From positions 1 through 6,037 of the forward strand of contig JAAYGZ010000346.1 in the NCBI GenBank assembly GCA_012727515.1: a DNA stretch of 6,037 bases, in the 5' to 3' direction. Of this stretch, positions 1 to 5,894 are shown in pieces. The position numbers and the translations under genes are program-made. Below the pieces are notes generated by a model. It saw only the letters and a list, made by a program, of their open reading frames with translations. It was not told the DNA's origin and did no database searches. Each line of letters starts with the position of its first letter. The stretch's first letter is position 1. This stretch comes from Desulfovibrionales bacterium (lineage in GTDB: Bacteria; Desulfobacterota; Desulfovibrionia; Desulfovibrionales; Desulfomicrobiaceae).

Positions 1-71
1 GGATTACACTTGGCGGATTTGCGCTTGGCTGCCTGGTCGCCTATGCCATAACCAGGCCCGATGATGATTAG
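1..71 (+). CDS. 3' end of a membrane-associated protein gene (partial)
   Basis: Only the last 22 codons are present, read in the frame starting at base 3 and ending in TAG at 69-71. The encoded tail (ITLGGFALGCLVAYAITRP, then DDD) is a hydrophobic, glycine- and alanine-rich stretch of about 15 residues followed by a short charged end. It looks like a final transmembrane helix with a short polar tail. The other two forward frames also end here, but they give less protein-like peptides. The stop codon overlaps the stop codon of the convergent TetR gene, leaving no room for a dedicated terminator between them. The family cannot be named from so little sequence. The frame and the membrane character are seen directly; that this is a real gene end is inferred. 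Confidence 0.55.
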   Translation, partial: ITLGGFALGCLVAYAITRPDDD

Positions 72-673
72 CCCTGTTCAGCTTGCAGGTATTTGCGCAA
101 GATGTGAATGATTTCAGGATAAAATTCTTCAGAAAAATTCAGTCCTAACAGATTTTCACTGACCAGAAGTCTGGCCCGGGTTGAGCCAAACACTGTGGAA
201 AAAATTACGCTGGCAGCCAGCTCCGGATGGAGGTCCGCCCGGATAGTGCCGTCAGATATGCCCTGACGCAGACAGTCGAGCATTTTATGCACAACCTGAG
301 CACACTGTCCCAGAATTTCGGAATTATCGCCAGTTGTTGTCTGGACTAAAAATGGAGAACAACGCAATAATGTCAAAAATCCAGAGTCTGGCAGCGTGGA
401 AAACTTGAGAATACATTTAGCAAAATTAAGTGTACGCCCCAGTCCGTCTGAAGCATAATAAAAACTTTCTTCTACCTGCTGAAGTAAAGCCTCCAAAATA
501 GACAGTTCAACCAGTTGAAACAAATGTTCCTTGCTGCCAAAATGATGGGCAATTAATCCATCTGCAATACCCACATCCTGAGCAATACGCTTGTATGTCG
601 TTTCTGCATAACCCAATTCGCCAAATAAACGTTTGGCTGCGTCCAGAATACGTTCTTTTGTACCTTTACTCAC
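68..673 (-). CDS. TetR/AcrR-family transcriptional regulator
   Basis: The 201-residue product has the usual length of a one-domain TetR repressor. Residues 5-52 form the N-terminal DNA-binding domain: helix 1 is TKERILDAAKRLFGELGY, followed by the helix-turn-helix (about 25-45) with recognition-helix region ADGLIAHHFGSKEHLF, matching the family pattern ending in HF.SKE.L. Residues about 55-201 are the helical, ligand-binding and dimerisation part; it is variable in this family and does not reveal the ligand. The start is GTG at 673-671, preceded by a GAGGAG ribosome-binding site at 680-685 with 6-base spacing. The gene is divergent from the FadL-type porin gene across a 312-base spacer, so the inference is that it represses the porin and probably itself, released by a small hydrophobic ligand. 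Its stop overlaps the stop of the convergent upstream gene. Family call is secure; target and ligand are inferred. Confidence 0.93.
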   Translation of the reverse strand: MSKGTKERILDAAKRLFGELGYAETTYKRIAQDVGIADGLIAHHFGSKEHLFQLVELSILEALLQQVEESFYYASDGLGRTLNFAKCILKFSTLPDSGFLTLLRCSPFLVQTTTGDNSEILGQCAQVVHKMLDCLRQGISDGTIRADLHPELAASVIFSTVFGSTRARLLVSENLLGLNFSEEFYPEIIHILRKYLQAEQG

Positions 674-692
674 GCTGATCTCCTCTTTGTCA

Positions 693-742
693 CTACAAAC
701 TAAAGAGCCTGATCTCCAGGCTGGCTCCGGCCTGATTTGTAG
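693..742. repeat. Nested inverted and direct repeats upstream of the tetR-type gene
   Basis: CTACAAA at 693-699 is the inverted complement of TTTGTAG at 736-742. Inside, GCCTGAT occurs twice in direct orientation (707-713 and 730-736), and CAGGC at 717-721 can pair with either copy of GCCTG. The set lies 20-70 bases upstream of the regulator's start codon, overlapping where its promoter should be. It could be an autoregulatory operator or alternative hairpins in the regulator's leader RNA. The repeats are seen directly; the function is inferred. Confidence 0.4.
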
Positions 743-809
743 CTTCCCACAGGCACGGCGTCCACCATATTTTCACCACCTTTGCGTATCCACTCTATAC
801 ATACTGTGC

Positions 810-833
810 AAGATATTCATAAAAAAATATCTT
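810..833. repeat. AT-rich inverted repeat, candidate TetR operator
   Basis: AAGATATT (810-817) and AATATCTT (826-833) are perfect inverted copies separated by 8 bases (CATAAAAA). Outside them ATAC (801-804) and GTAT (835-838) extend the symmetry imperfectly. Position between a TetR-type regulator and its divergent neighbour fits an operator, although the centre is longer than in many TetR operators. The symmetry is seen; binding is inferred. Confidence 0.4.
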
Positions 834-970
834 TGTATTTCCATACATAAAAAGATTTTTCCCAGGTCTTGACGTGCAACAATTCTTCCTTTAGCCACAC
901 CATGTTTATGACATTGAGCGTACACTTCATGCTTCCGGCAACGCAATGTCAGACGAAAAATTTGTATCCT

Positions 971-976
971 AGGGGG
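971..976 (+). promoter_or_regulatory. Ribosome-binding site deciding the porin start
   Basis: AGGGGG sits 9 bases before the ATG at 986. It selects this ATG over earlier in-frame start candidates from 869 onward, which have no comparable site. Confidence 0.65.
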
Positions 977-985
977 ATTTTGTAC

Positions 986-2245
986 ATGCACACTCGGCCT
1001 AAATCATGGATTCTTGCCTGCGTATTGGTTCTTTTTTCCGCACAGATATGTGCTGCTGCGGGCTTTGGCATTTATGAATGGAGCGCCCGTAGTAATGCTC
1101 TGGGCGGCGCTACTGTTGGCCGGGCTGATGACCCATCGGCACTGGCCTCCAACCCTGCCGGTATCACTCAGTTAGAAGGCGTGCAGGTTCAGGGCGGTTT
1201 TACTGCGATTCATCCAGTCATGGACATCAAAACCAACGACACATGGACCAAGTCAGACTCAGATGCCTTGTGGATACCACCGCATTTTTATGCCACCTGG
1301 CAGGTTAATGACCGCTACACCGTTGGCCTGGGAGCTTTTTCCCGCTTTGGACTTGGTTCAGTTATTGATGAAAAATGGCCAGGCCGTTACAATTCATATG
1401 AAGCAATTATTCAGTCCGTGTCCTTTAACCCCAACGTGGCAGTCAAGGTTACAGATCAACTTTCTGCTGCTTTTGGCGTTGAAGCCATGTATCTGACTTT
1501 TTCCAAAAAACAAAAGCTGCCCTTTGCTCCCCTGCCTGATGGCGATGTGCATTTAGATGCTGATGGCATGGGCTATGGCCTGAATCTGGCTCTGCATTAT
1601 CAGCCCTGCCAATACGCCAAACTTGGCTTGTCCTATCGCAGCCCTGTTAACATGAAGGTTACAGGCGATGCAGACTTTACCCGCCCTGCAGGCCTGCCCC
1701 TGCCTGGCGCTGCCTTTAAGGATACCACGGCCAGCGGCACAGTGACTCTGCCTGATTCGTTTGCTTTTGGCGTGGCAGTGTATCCTACGGACAAGCTAAG
1801 TGTTGAATTGGGAGCTGTTTATACTTTGTGGAGCTCGTACGATGAGTTGACCATCAATTATGGTGATCCTGTTATTTTTGACAGCGCGACCATGTCCCTG
1901 AAGGATGTGACCTCCCAAAGCAAAAACTGGCGTGATGTCTGGCGTTTTAACATTGGTGTGGAATATGCCGCTCTGGATTGGCTTGATCTGCGTGCAGGAT
2001 ATGTTTTTGATCAGTCTCCCTTGCGTGATGGCACTATTGACTACATGGTTCCGGCCAATGATCGCCATTTGCTAAACGGAGGCCTGGGTTTTCACTGGGA
2101 TAACTGGACTGTGGACGTTAACTACACCTACCTGATGATCATGGATCGCGACATCAAGGCACGTCCTCAGGATGGCGTCCTTAAAGGTAAAATTGACAAT
2201 GCTGATGCGCACATGGTCGGTTTGTCTGTGGGATACAAGTTTTAA
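986..2245 (+). CDS. FadL/OMPP1/TodX-family outer-membrane transport protein
   Basis: The 419-residue product is a probable 14-strand beta-barrel of the FadL family, which passes hydrophobic molecules (long-chain fatty acids, aromatics) across the outer membrane. Residues 1-24 are a signal peptide: basic start (R4, K6), hydrophobic core ILACVLVLF, and likely cleavage before AGFGIYEWS. The mature N-terminus shows the family hatch signature, with ADDPSALASNPAG and the NPA motif at 56-58, about residue 32 of the mature protein as in E. coli FadL. The rest alternates aromatic and polar strands and ends in GLSVGYKF, with the terminal phenylalanine needed for barrel assembly. The start at 986 is chosen because AGGGGG (971-976) lies 9 bases upstream and the signal peptide begins there; the open frame extends upstream to 869 but would bury the signal peptide. 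The gene is divergent from a TetR regulator and followed by a terminator. The exact substrate cannot be read from sequence. Confidence 0.93.
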   Translation: MHTRPKSWILACVLVLFSAQICAAAGFGIYEWSARSNALGGATVGRADDPSALASNPAGITQLEGVQVQGGFTAIHPVMDIKTNDTWTKSDSDALWIPPHFYATWQVNDRYTVGLGAFSRFGLGSVIDEKWPGRYNSYEAIIQSVSFNPNVAVKVTDQLSAAFGVEAMYLTFSKKQKLPFAPLPDGDVHLDADGMGYGLNLALHYQPCQYAKLGLSYRSPVNMKVTGDADFTRPAGLPLPGAAFKDTTASGTVTLPDSFAFGVAVYPTDKLSVELGAVYTLWSSYDELTINYGDPVIFDSATMSLKDVTSQSKNWRDVWRFNIGVEYAALDWLDLRAGYVFDQSPLRDGTIDYMVPANDRHLLNGGLGFHWDNWTVDVNYTYLMIMDRDIKARPQDGVLKGKIDNADAHMVGLSVGYKF

Positions 2246-2275
2246 TCTGTCCTTTTCTTGCCGTACAAAACAGAA

Positions 2276-2301
2276 AGAGCCCCATTACAGGGGCTTTTTT
2301 T
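2276..2301 (+). terminator. Rho-independent terminator of the porin gene
   Basis: A 6-bp GC-rich stem AGCCCC (2278-2283) / GGGGCT (2290-2295) closes a 6-base loop and is followed by a run of T to 2301. It lies 30 bases after the porin stop. On the minus strand the tail is only CTTTC, so it would stop transcription arriving from the opposite glycosyltransferase gene poorly. Confidence 0.9.
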
Positions 2302-2438
2302 ATGGAATAGTAACAAGCGGTTTTTACAGGCAATTTTTTATTGTGCTGAAGGGCTGTAGAGATGCTGCTGATTGCGAGGCAGGAAACATACAGGCCACAG
2401 AGGGCAGGATATGCCGTATTTTTCCTAACCAACTCTGT
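2302..2438. other. Spacer between convergent porin and glycosyltransferase genes
   Basis: After the porin terminator about 137 bases separate it from the glycosyltransferase stop. I see no convincing gene, tRNA or riboswitch here, and no T-tailed hairpin in the minus orientation that would terminate the glycosyltransferase transcript. Confidence 0.5.
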
Positions 2439-3679
2439 TTACAAAATTTTATTTGCCTGTCTGCTTTTCAGGGCCAGGTTATAAACAGCCTCAATCCTGG
2501 AAAAAATACTTTTCCAGCCATATTCATTGGTCAGCGTGCACACATACTCTTTGTTTATACTCTCTCCGCTGCGCACATCATGGATACTTGCCCGCAATGC
2601 GCTGGCCAGGCGCTGCTCCAACATGGGCTCATCAGCCGCATAGGGTTTGTCCACTGTTTCTAAGGGGGGTAATTCCACCAGGCGCACCATGGGCGGAGGA
2701 TGTGGTCCAAATAATTCCTGAGCGCCGGGCAGGTTTGTCGTTACAATAGCGCACCCGCAGGCCAGGGCTTCCAGCAGAACCAGCGGCAATCCCTCGAAAA
2801 AAGAAGGGAGCACAAAAATGTCGCAGCAGCGCATCAATGCACCCAATTCCTGATGAGTAAGGATTCCGTGCACAATCACCTTGTCGCCCAGCTCAGATGC
2901 AAGCTGCAGGCAAAGTTCCCGTTGTGAGCCGCTGCCTGCTCCCACAAGATGCAGACGCCAGGGGCCTTGCACTTGTTTAAGACTGCGCAGCAGCCAGGGA
3001 ACGCCTTTAGAAGAATCAAGTTTACCAGCGTACACAAGATTAACGGTTGCAGATTTTTTATCGCTTTCTTCTGTGTAAAAACACAGTTCATTGTATCCGC
3101 CGCTGACCACATGCACGCGGCTGGCCTCAATACCCAGAAGAGCGGTGATTTCCTGCTTTTGCTGTTCAAACAGGGCAATTATCTGGTCAATGCCGCGCAA
3201 CTGGCCAAGAAGCGACTGGCCCAGGCCAGGACACAGGCGATGTTGCCGCAGACATGATCCATGACAGGTGCACACCAGCGGAATATCTGGAGCAACCTCT
3301 CGCGCCAGGGTTGTGACCATCCACAAATGATTGCTGTGAATAATATCGGGGCAAAATCAGCTACGGCCCTGGCAATGTTCTTAGCGAAAACAGCTTTGTA
3401 TTCATTGATCTGGGCTGGAGTAAGGGCAGAGCAGATACTGCTTGGGTAGGGCATGACATCGCTCATGCCCATAATGGGAAAGCCAATATCCAGGCCATCA
3501 AAACGCACCAGCCGACATTGACAGGGCTGCAGTACAGCTGGCAGCTCAAAATCTGCCGAAGCTCCTGCCATAAGAAAAAGCTCATGCCCTTTGGCCCGTC
3601 CCTGCAGGATCATTTCCTGTACGTATTTCCCACTTCCGGTAAAATCTGGTTTCTGACTCAGGATGTGCAGTATTTTCAT
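2439..3679 (-). pseudogene. Family GT4 glycosyltransferase, interrupted by a frameshift
   Basis: Two minus-strand frames together give one GT-B fold glycosyltransferase of about 413 residues. The first part (from ATG 3679-3677) begins MKILHILSQKPDFTGSGKYV, with a typical beta-strand and glycine-rich acceptor-side loop, and runs to ADFAP near 3348. The second part continues in another frame with DIIHSNHLW (from 3347), then TCHGSCLRQ, and carries the C-terminal nucleotide-sugar domain: YAGKLDSSKG, LHLVGAGSG, and the EX7E signature in FFEGLPLVLLEALACG (E at about 296 and 304). Inserting one base in the C run read from 3351-3348 restores a continuous reading frame. Family knowledge says such enzymes transfer sugars from nucleotide donors, usually in surface polysaccharide synthesis; donor and acceptor are unknown. 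A GTG two codons upstream (3685) is an alternative start, and no strong ribosome-binding site is visible. The defect may be a real mutation or a sequencing error in a homopolymer. Confidence 0.8.
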
Positions 3680-3765
3680 GAACACAGCATAGCACAGGTC
3701 TTTTTCTGTAGCTATCCCGTAGCCAAAAATATCTTTCTATTGGTATATCCAATCTGAATGCGCCG

Positions 3766-3788
3766 TATCAATTTGGCATATCAATTTG
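3766..3788. repeat. 10-bp direct repeat TATCAATTTG
   Basis: Two exact copies start at 3766 and 3779, a period of 13 bases, 59 to 81 bases upstream of the dehydratase start codon. The second copy is part of the palindrome ATCAATTTGAT (3780-3790); the first is a one-sided version of it. Likely tandem binding sites for one regulator, by inference. Confidence 0.5.
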
Positions 3789-3835
3789 ATCTTGAGGTTG
3801 TTTTGCTGCAAAAATAGTAAAATTTATGCGTATGC

Positions 3836-3841
3836 AGGAGG
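3836..3841 (+). promoter_or_regulatory. Ribosome-binding site of the dehydratase-like gene
   Basis: AGGAGG, a full Shine-Dalgarno match, lies 5 bases before the ATG at 3847. It decides that start over the in-frame ATGs at 3826 and 3832, which lie upstream of it. Confidence 0.85.
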
Positions 3842-3846
3842 CAGCT

Positions 3847-5124
3847 ATGAGCAACGACACATACCGGGAAATGTGGGAACATCTGAATCTGGACCTGGCC
3901 GCCCATGACGGCCTGTTATCTGTGCTTGGGAAATTTTACGGCGACATCTATATGAGTCAGCAGGGACGGCTGCAGGGCATGGAATACCTGGATTTTGTCC
4001 TGTCTGAAGTACATGGCCTGCGCATTAAGGAACTGCAGGATGCCAAAGCCCAGGGCCGGAAAATCATCGGCACCTTTTGTGTCTTTGTTCCTGAGGAACT
4101 GGCCCTGGCCCTGGATGCAGTACAAGTCGGCCTGTGCGCCGGAGCTGATGCAGGCCGCGAAGCTGCTGAAACCCTGGTGCCACGCAATACCTGCGCGCTG
4201 ATCAAATCTTTTATCGGCTTCAAACTGGCCAGGCTCTGTCCTTATACAGAGTCCTGTGATCTTATTGTGGGCGAAACCACCTGTGACGGAAAGAAAAAAG
4301 CCTACGAGGCTTTTGCTGAACATGCCCCTATGTATGTCATGGAAGTGCCCCAGACCAAAACAGAATCTGCCAGAACACTGTGGAAAGCCGAAATACTGCG
4401 CTACATGCACAAGCTTGAGGAACTGACCGGCAAAAAAATTACTGCTGAAAAACTGGCCAAGGCCATCACAACTGTCAATGCCCGACGTCGCGCTCTGCAG
4501 CGTCTGAACGCCCTTAGAGCGGCTGTGCCTGCTCCTATTTCTGGTCGTGACGTGCTGCTTATTAACCAGGTCTGTTTTTACGATGACCCTGTGCGTTTTA
4601 CTGGCGCAATCAATACACTCTGCGATCAGCTTGAAGAGCGCATCAAGGCTGGGCATGGCGTGGCTCCTGCCAGTGCACCCCGGGTCATGCTGTCTGGCTG
4701 TCCCATGGCTGTGCCCAACTGGAAGCTGCCATATATCATTGAAAGTTCAGGCGCTGTTATTGTTGGCGAAGAATCCTGCATCGGCACTCGCAATACCCGC
4801 GATATGGTGGACGAGACAGGGCAGACTCTGGAAGAAATGCTTGATGCCCTGGCTGATCGATACATGAAAATTGACTGTGCCTGCTTCACACCCAACAGTG
4901 AACGTCTGGACAACATTGCAGGCATGGTCTCAGATCTCAAGGTTGACGGAGTTATTCAGTATGCGCTCATGTTCTGTCAGCCCTATGCGCATGAAGGCAT
5001 TAAGGTGGAAAAACGACTTACAGCCCTGGGTATGCCCAGCATGGCCCTGGAAACAGATTATTCAATGGAAGATGTGGAACAGCTCAAAACCCGTGTTGAA
5101 GCGTTTCTGGAAACACTGAAATGA
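3847..5124 (+). CDS. 2-hydroxyacyl-CoA dehydratase D-component / double-cubane-cluster reductase (YjiM-type)
   Basis: The 425-residue product belongs to the HgdB/BcrB-type D-component family, whose members hold an Fe-S cluster and reduce difficult substrates with electrons supplied by an ATP-driven activase. Recognisable blocks are GTFCVFVPEELALALDAVQV (75-94), VPRNTCALIKSFIGF (111-125), LIVGETTCDGKKKAYE (139-154), MLSGCPMAVPNWKLP (281-295), IVGEESCIGTRNTRD (305-319) and DGVIQYALMFCQPYAHEG (367-384). There are 13 cysteines; C116, C146, C311 and C377 sit in the conserved blocks and are the best cluster-ligand candidates. Classical dehydratases need two different D-components encoded together. 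Here only one is present, next to its activase, which resembles E. coli yjiM-yjiL and the homodimeric double-cubane proteins described from Carboxydothermus. The protein is cytoplasmic (no signal peptide). The stop overlaps the activase start, so the two are translationally coupled. The family is secure; the double-cubane subtype is likely; the substrate is unknown. Confidence 0.88.
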   Translation: MSNDTYREMWEHLNLDLAAHDGLLSVLGKFYGDIYMSQQGRLQGMEYLDFVLSEVHGLRIKELQDAKAQGRKIIGTFCVFVPEELALALDAVQVGLCAGADAGREAAETLVPRNTCALIKSFIGFKLARLCPYTESCDLIVGETTCDGKKKAYEAFAEHAPMYVMEVPQTKTESARTLWKAEILRYMHKLEELTGKKITAEKLAKAITTVNARRRALQRLNALRAAVPAPISGRDVLLINQVCFYDDPVRFTGAINTLCDQLEERIKAGHGVAPASAPRVMLSGCPMAVPNWKLPYIIESSGAVIVGEESCIGTRNTRDMVDETGQTLEEMLDALADRYMKIDCACFTPNSERLDNIAGMVSDLKVDGVIQYALMFCQPYAHEGIKVEKRLTALGMPSMALETDYSMEDVEQLKTRVEAFLETLK

Positions 5125-5894
5125 TTCTTGGCATTGATATTGGTTCCAGATCTATTGAAATAATAGGTCTTGTCCAGGGGGAGGTAGTGGAAAAACGCCG
5201 GGCTTCCACTACCTTTAACCCTGTGGCCCAGGTACGCGATCTCTTGCGCGGCCTTGCCCCCAGACACGCCGTGGCCACTGGATATGGACGCAGACTTGTT
5301 CAGGATATGGACCTGGGCTTTCCGGTAGAAACCATTACAGAAATCAAAGCGCACGCAATGGGTGCGGCCTGGCTCTTCCCAACAGCGCGCACAGTGCTGG
5401 ACATTGGCGGACAGGACACCAAAGCCATTGCGCTGCTGCCTGGCAGGCGTGTGGGCAAGTTTGAGATGAATGATCGGTGCGCAGCTGGCACTGGCAAGTT
5501 TCTGGAATACACAGCCCAGGTTTTTCAGATCCCCATCACGGAGTTCGGGGGCTATGCCCTGCGCGGTGATACTCCTCCTCTTATCAATTCCATGTGTACG
5601 GTCTTTGCCGAAACAGAGGCCACATCACTCATGGCCCAGGGCGTGCAACCTGAAAACATTGCCTTGGGCCTGCACCTGTCCATAGCCCGCAGAACAACCA
5701 ATATGCTCAACCGGGTCGGGCTGACTCCGCCCATTGTTTTTGTTGGTGGCGTGGCACACAACCCCTGTATGCGCCGCTTAATAGCAGAACAGACAGGGAC
5801 GAAAGAAGGTGAGACGCTGCTTATCCCGGAGGATCCGGACATGACCGGAGCGCTGGGCGCAGGGCTGTGGGGCGCAGAGCAGGAAAAGAGCTGA
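5121..5894 (+). CDS. CoA-dehydratase activase ATPase (HgdC/BadF/YjiL type)
   Basis: The 257-residue protein has the full length of a single-domain activase of the ASKHA (acetate/sugar kinase, Hsp70, actin) fold. Phosphate loop 1 is LGIDIGSRSIEIIGL (3-17), phosphate loop 2 is VLDIGGQDTKAIAL (92-105), and the adenosine motif is FVGGVAHNPCMRR (207-219). Two cysteines, C120 in NDRCAAGTG and C159 in SMCTVFAETEA, are 39 residues apart, the same spacing as the [4Fe-4S] ligands C127 and C166 of Acidaminococcus HgdC; in the homodimer they bridge one cluster between subunits. The known role is to couple ATP hydrolysis to transfer of one low-potential electron into the partner D-component, here the gene just upstream. 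The ATG overlaps the upstream TGA by four bases (ATGA), with only a weak GGAAA-like site before it, so translation probably depends on the upstream gene. Highly oxygen-sensitive by family behaviour. Confidence 0.94.
   Translation: MILGIDIGSRSIEIIGLVQGEVVEKRRASTTFNPVAQVRDLLRGLAPRHAVATGYGRRLVQDMDLGFPVETITEIKAHAMGAAWLFPTARTVLDIGGQDTKAIALLPGRRVGKFEMNDRCAAGTGKFLEYTAQVFQIPITEFGGYALRGDTPPLINSMCTVFAETEATSLMAQGVQPENIALGLHLSIARRTTNMLNRVGLTPPIVFVGGVAHNPCMRRLIAEQTGTKEGETLLIPEDPDMTGALGAGLWGAEQEKS

Larger units (their letters stand above)
674..985. promoter_or_regulatory. Divergent control region between tetR-type gene and porin gene
   Basis: This 312-base spacer carries no convincing gene. It must hold the promoters of both flanking genes. 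The half near the regulator contains nested GC-rich repeats (693-742), and the middle is very AT-rich with a perfect 8-bp inverted repeat (810-833). No good paired -35/-10 boxes for a housekeeping sigma factor could be fixed: a TTGACG at 869-874 lacks a matching -10 at proper distance. The porin gene has an AGGGGG ribosome-binding site at 971-976. Role as a control region is inferred from gene orientation and repeats. Confidence 0.6.
3680..3846. promoter_or_regulatory. Divergent control region with palindromes and direct repeats
   Basis: This AT-rich spacer separates the glycosyltransferase gene (minus) and the dehydratase operon (plus). It contains ATTGG-TATAT-CCAAT (3739-3753), the perfect odd palindrome ATCAA-T-TTGAT (3780-3790), and two direct copies of TATCAATTTG (3766-3775 and 3779-3788) set 13 bases apart. 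A small GCTA/TAGC hairpin lies at 3711-3723. The best -10 match is TAAAAT (3818-3823), but no -35 lies at the ideal distance; TTGAGG (3792-3797) is 20 bases upstream. These features suggest repressor or activator sites governing the operon; which factor binds is unknown. Confidence 0.45.

Noticed and set aside
869..900. TTGACG as a -35 box for the porin promoter
   Set aside because: At 16-18 bases downstream there is no recognisable -10 (TAGCCA or worse), so I could not support a promoter here.
869..985. N-terminal extension of the porin reading frame to a TTG at 869
   Set aside because: It would place 39 residues before a textbook signal peptide, and a good ribosome-binding site precedes the ATG at 986.
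633..991. Small open frames in the tetR-porin spacer on both strands
   Set aside because: Low-complexity or cysteine/isoleucine-rich products, no ribosome-binding sites, and overlap with probable control DNA.
2181..2432. Minus-strand open frame of 83 codons next to the glycosyltransferase end
   Set aside because: It runs across the porin terminator into the porin's coding end, has no ribosome-binding site and its product resembles no family.
2302..2438. Riboswitch-like sequence (GCCACAG near 2394) in the spacer
   Set aside because: Only a short resemblance to a cobalamin box; the other conserved segments are absent and no downstream gene in the right orientation exists.
2172..2663. Forward open frame of 163 codons
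   Set aside because: It begins inside the porin gene, crosses its terminator and continues antisense to the glycosyltransferase; composition looks like chance.
3341..3360. Programmed ribosomal frameshift in the glycosyltransferase
   Set aside because: No slippery heptamer or clear stimulator is visible, and this family is not known for frameshifting; mutation or sequencing error is simpler.
3773..3790. Sigma-54 promoter resembling TGGCA...TTGAT
   Set aside because: The GG to GC element spacing is wrong and the essential GC of the -12 box is absent.
3826..3846. Earlier in-frame ATG codons for the dehydratase-like gene
   Set aside because: The AGGAGG at 3836-3841 lies downstream of both and has ideal spacing to the ATG at 3847.
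3916..4656. Long minus-strand open frame (246 codons) opposite the dehydratase-like gene
   Set aside because: It is entirely antisense to a well-supported conserved gene, and its translation shows no domain pattern.
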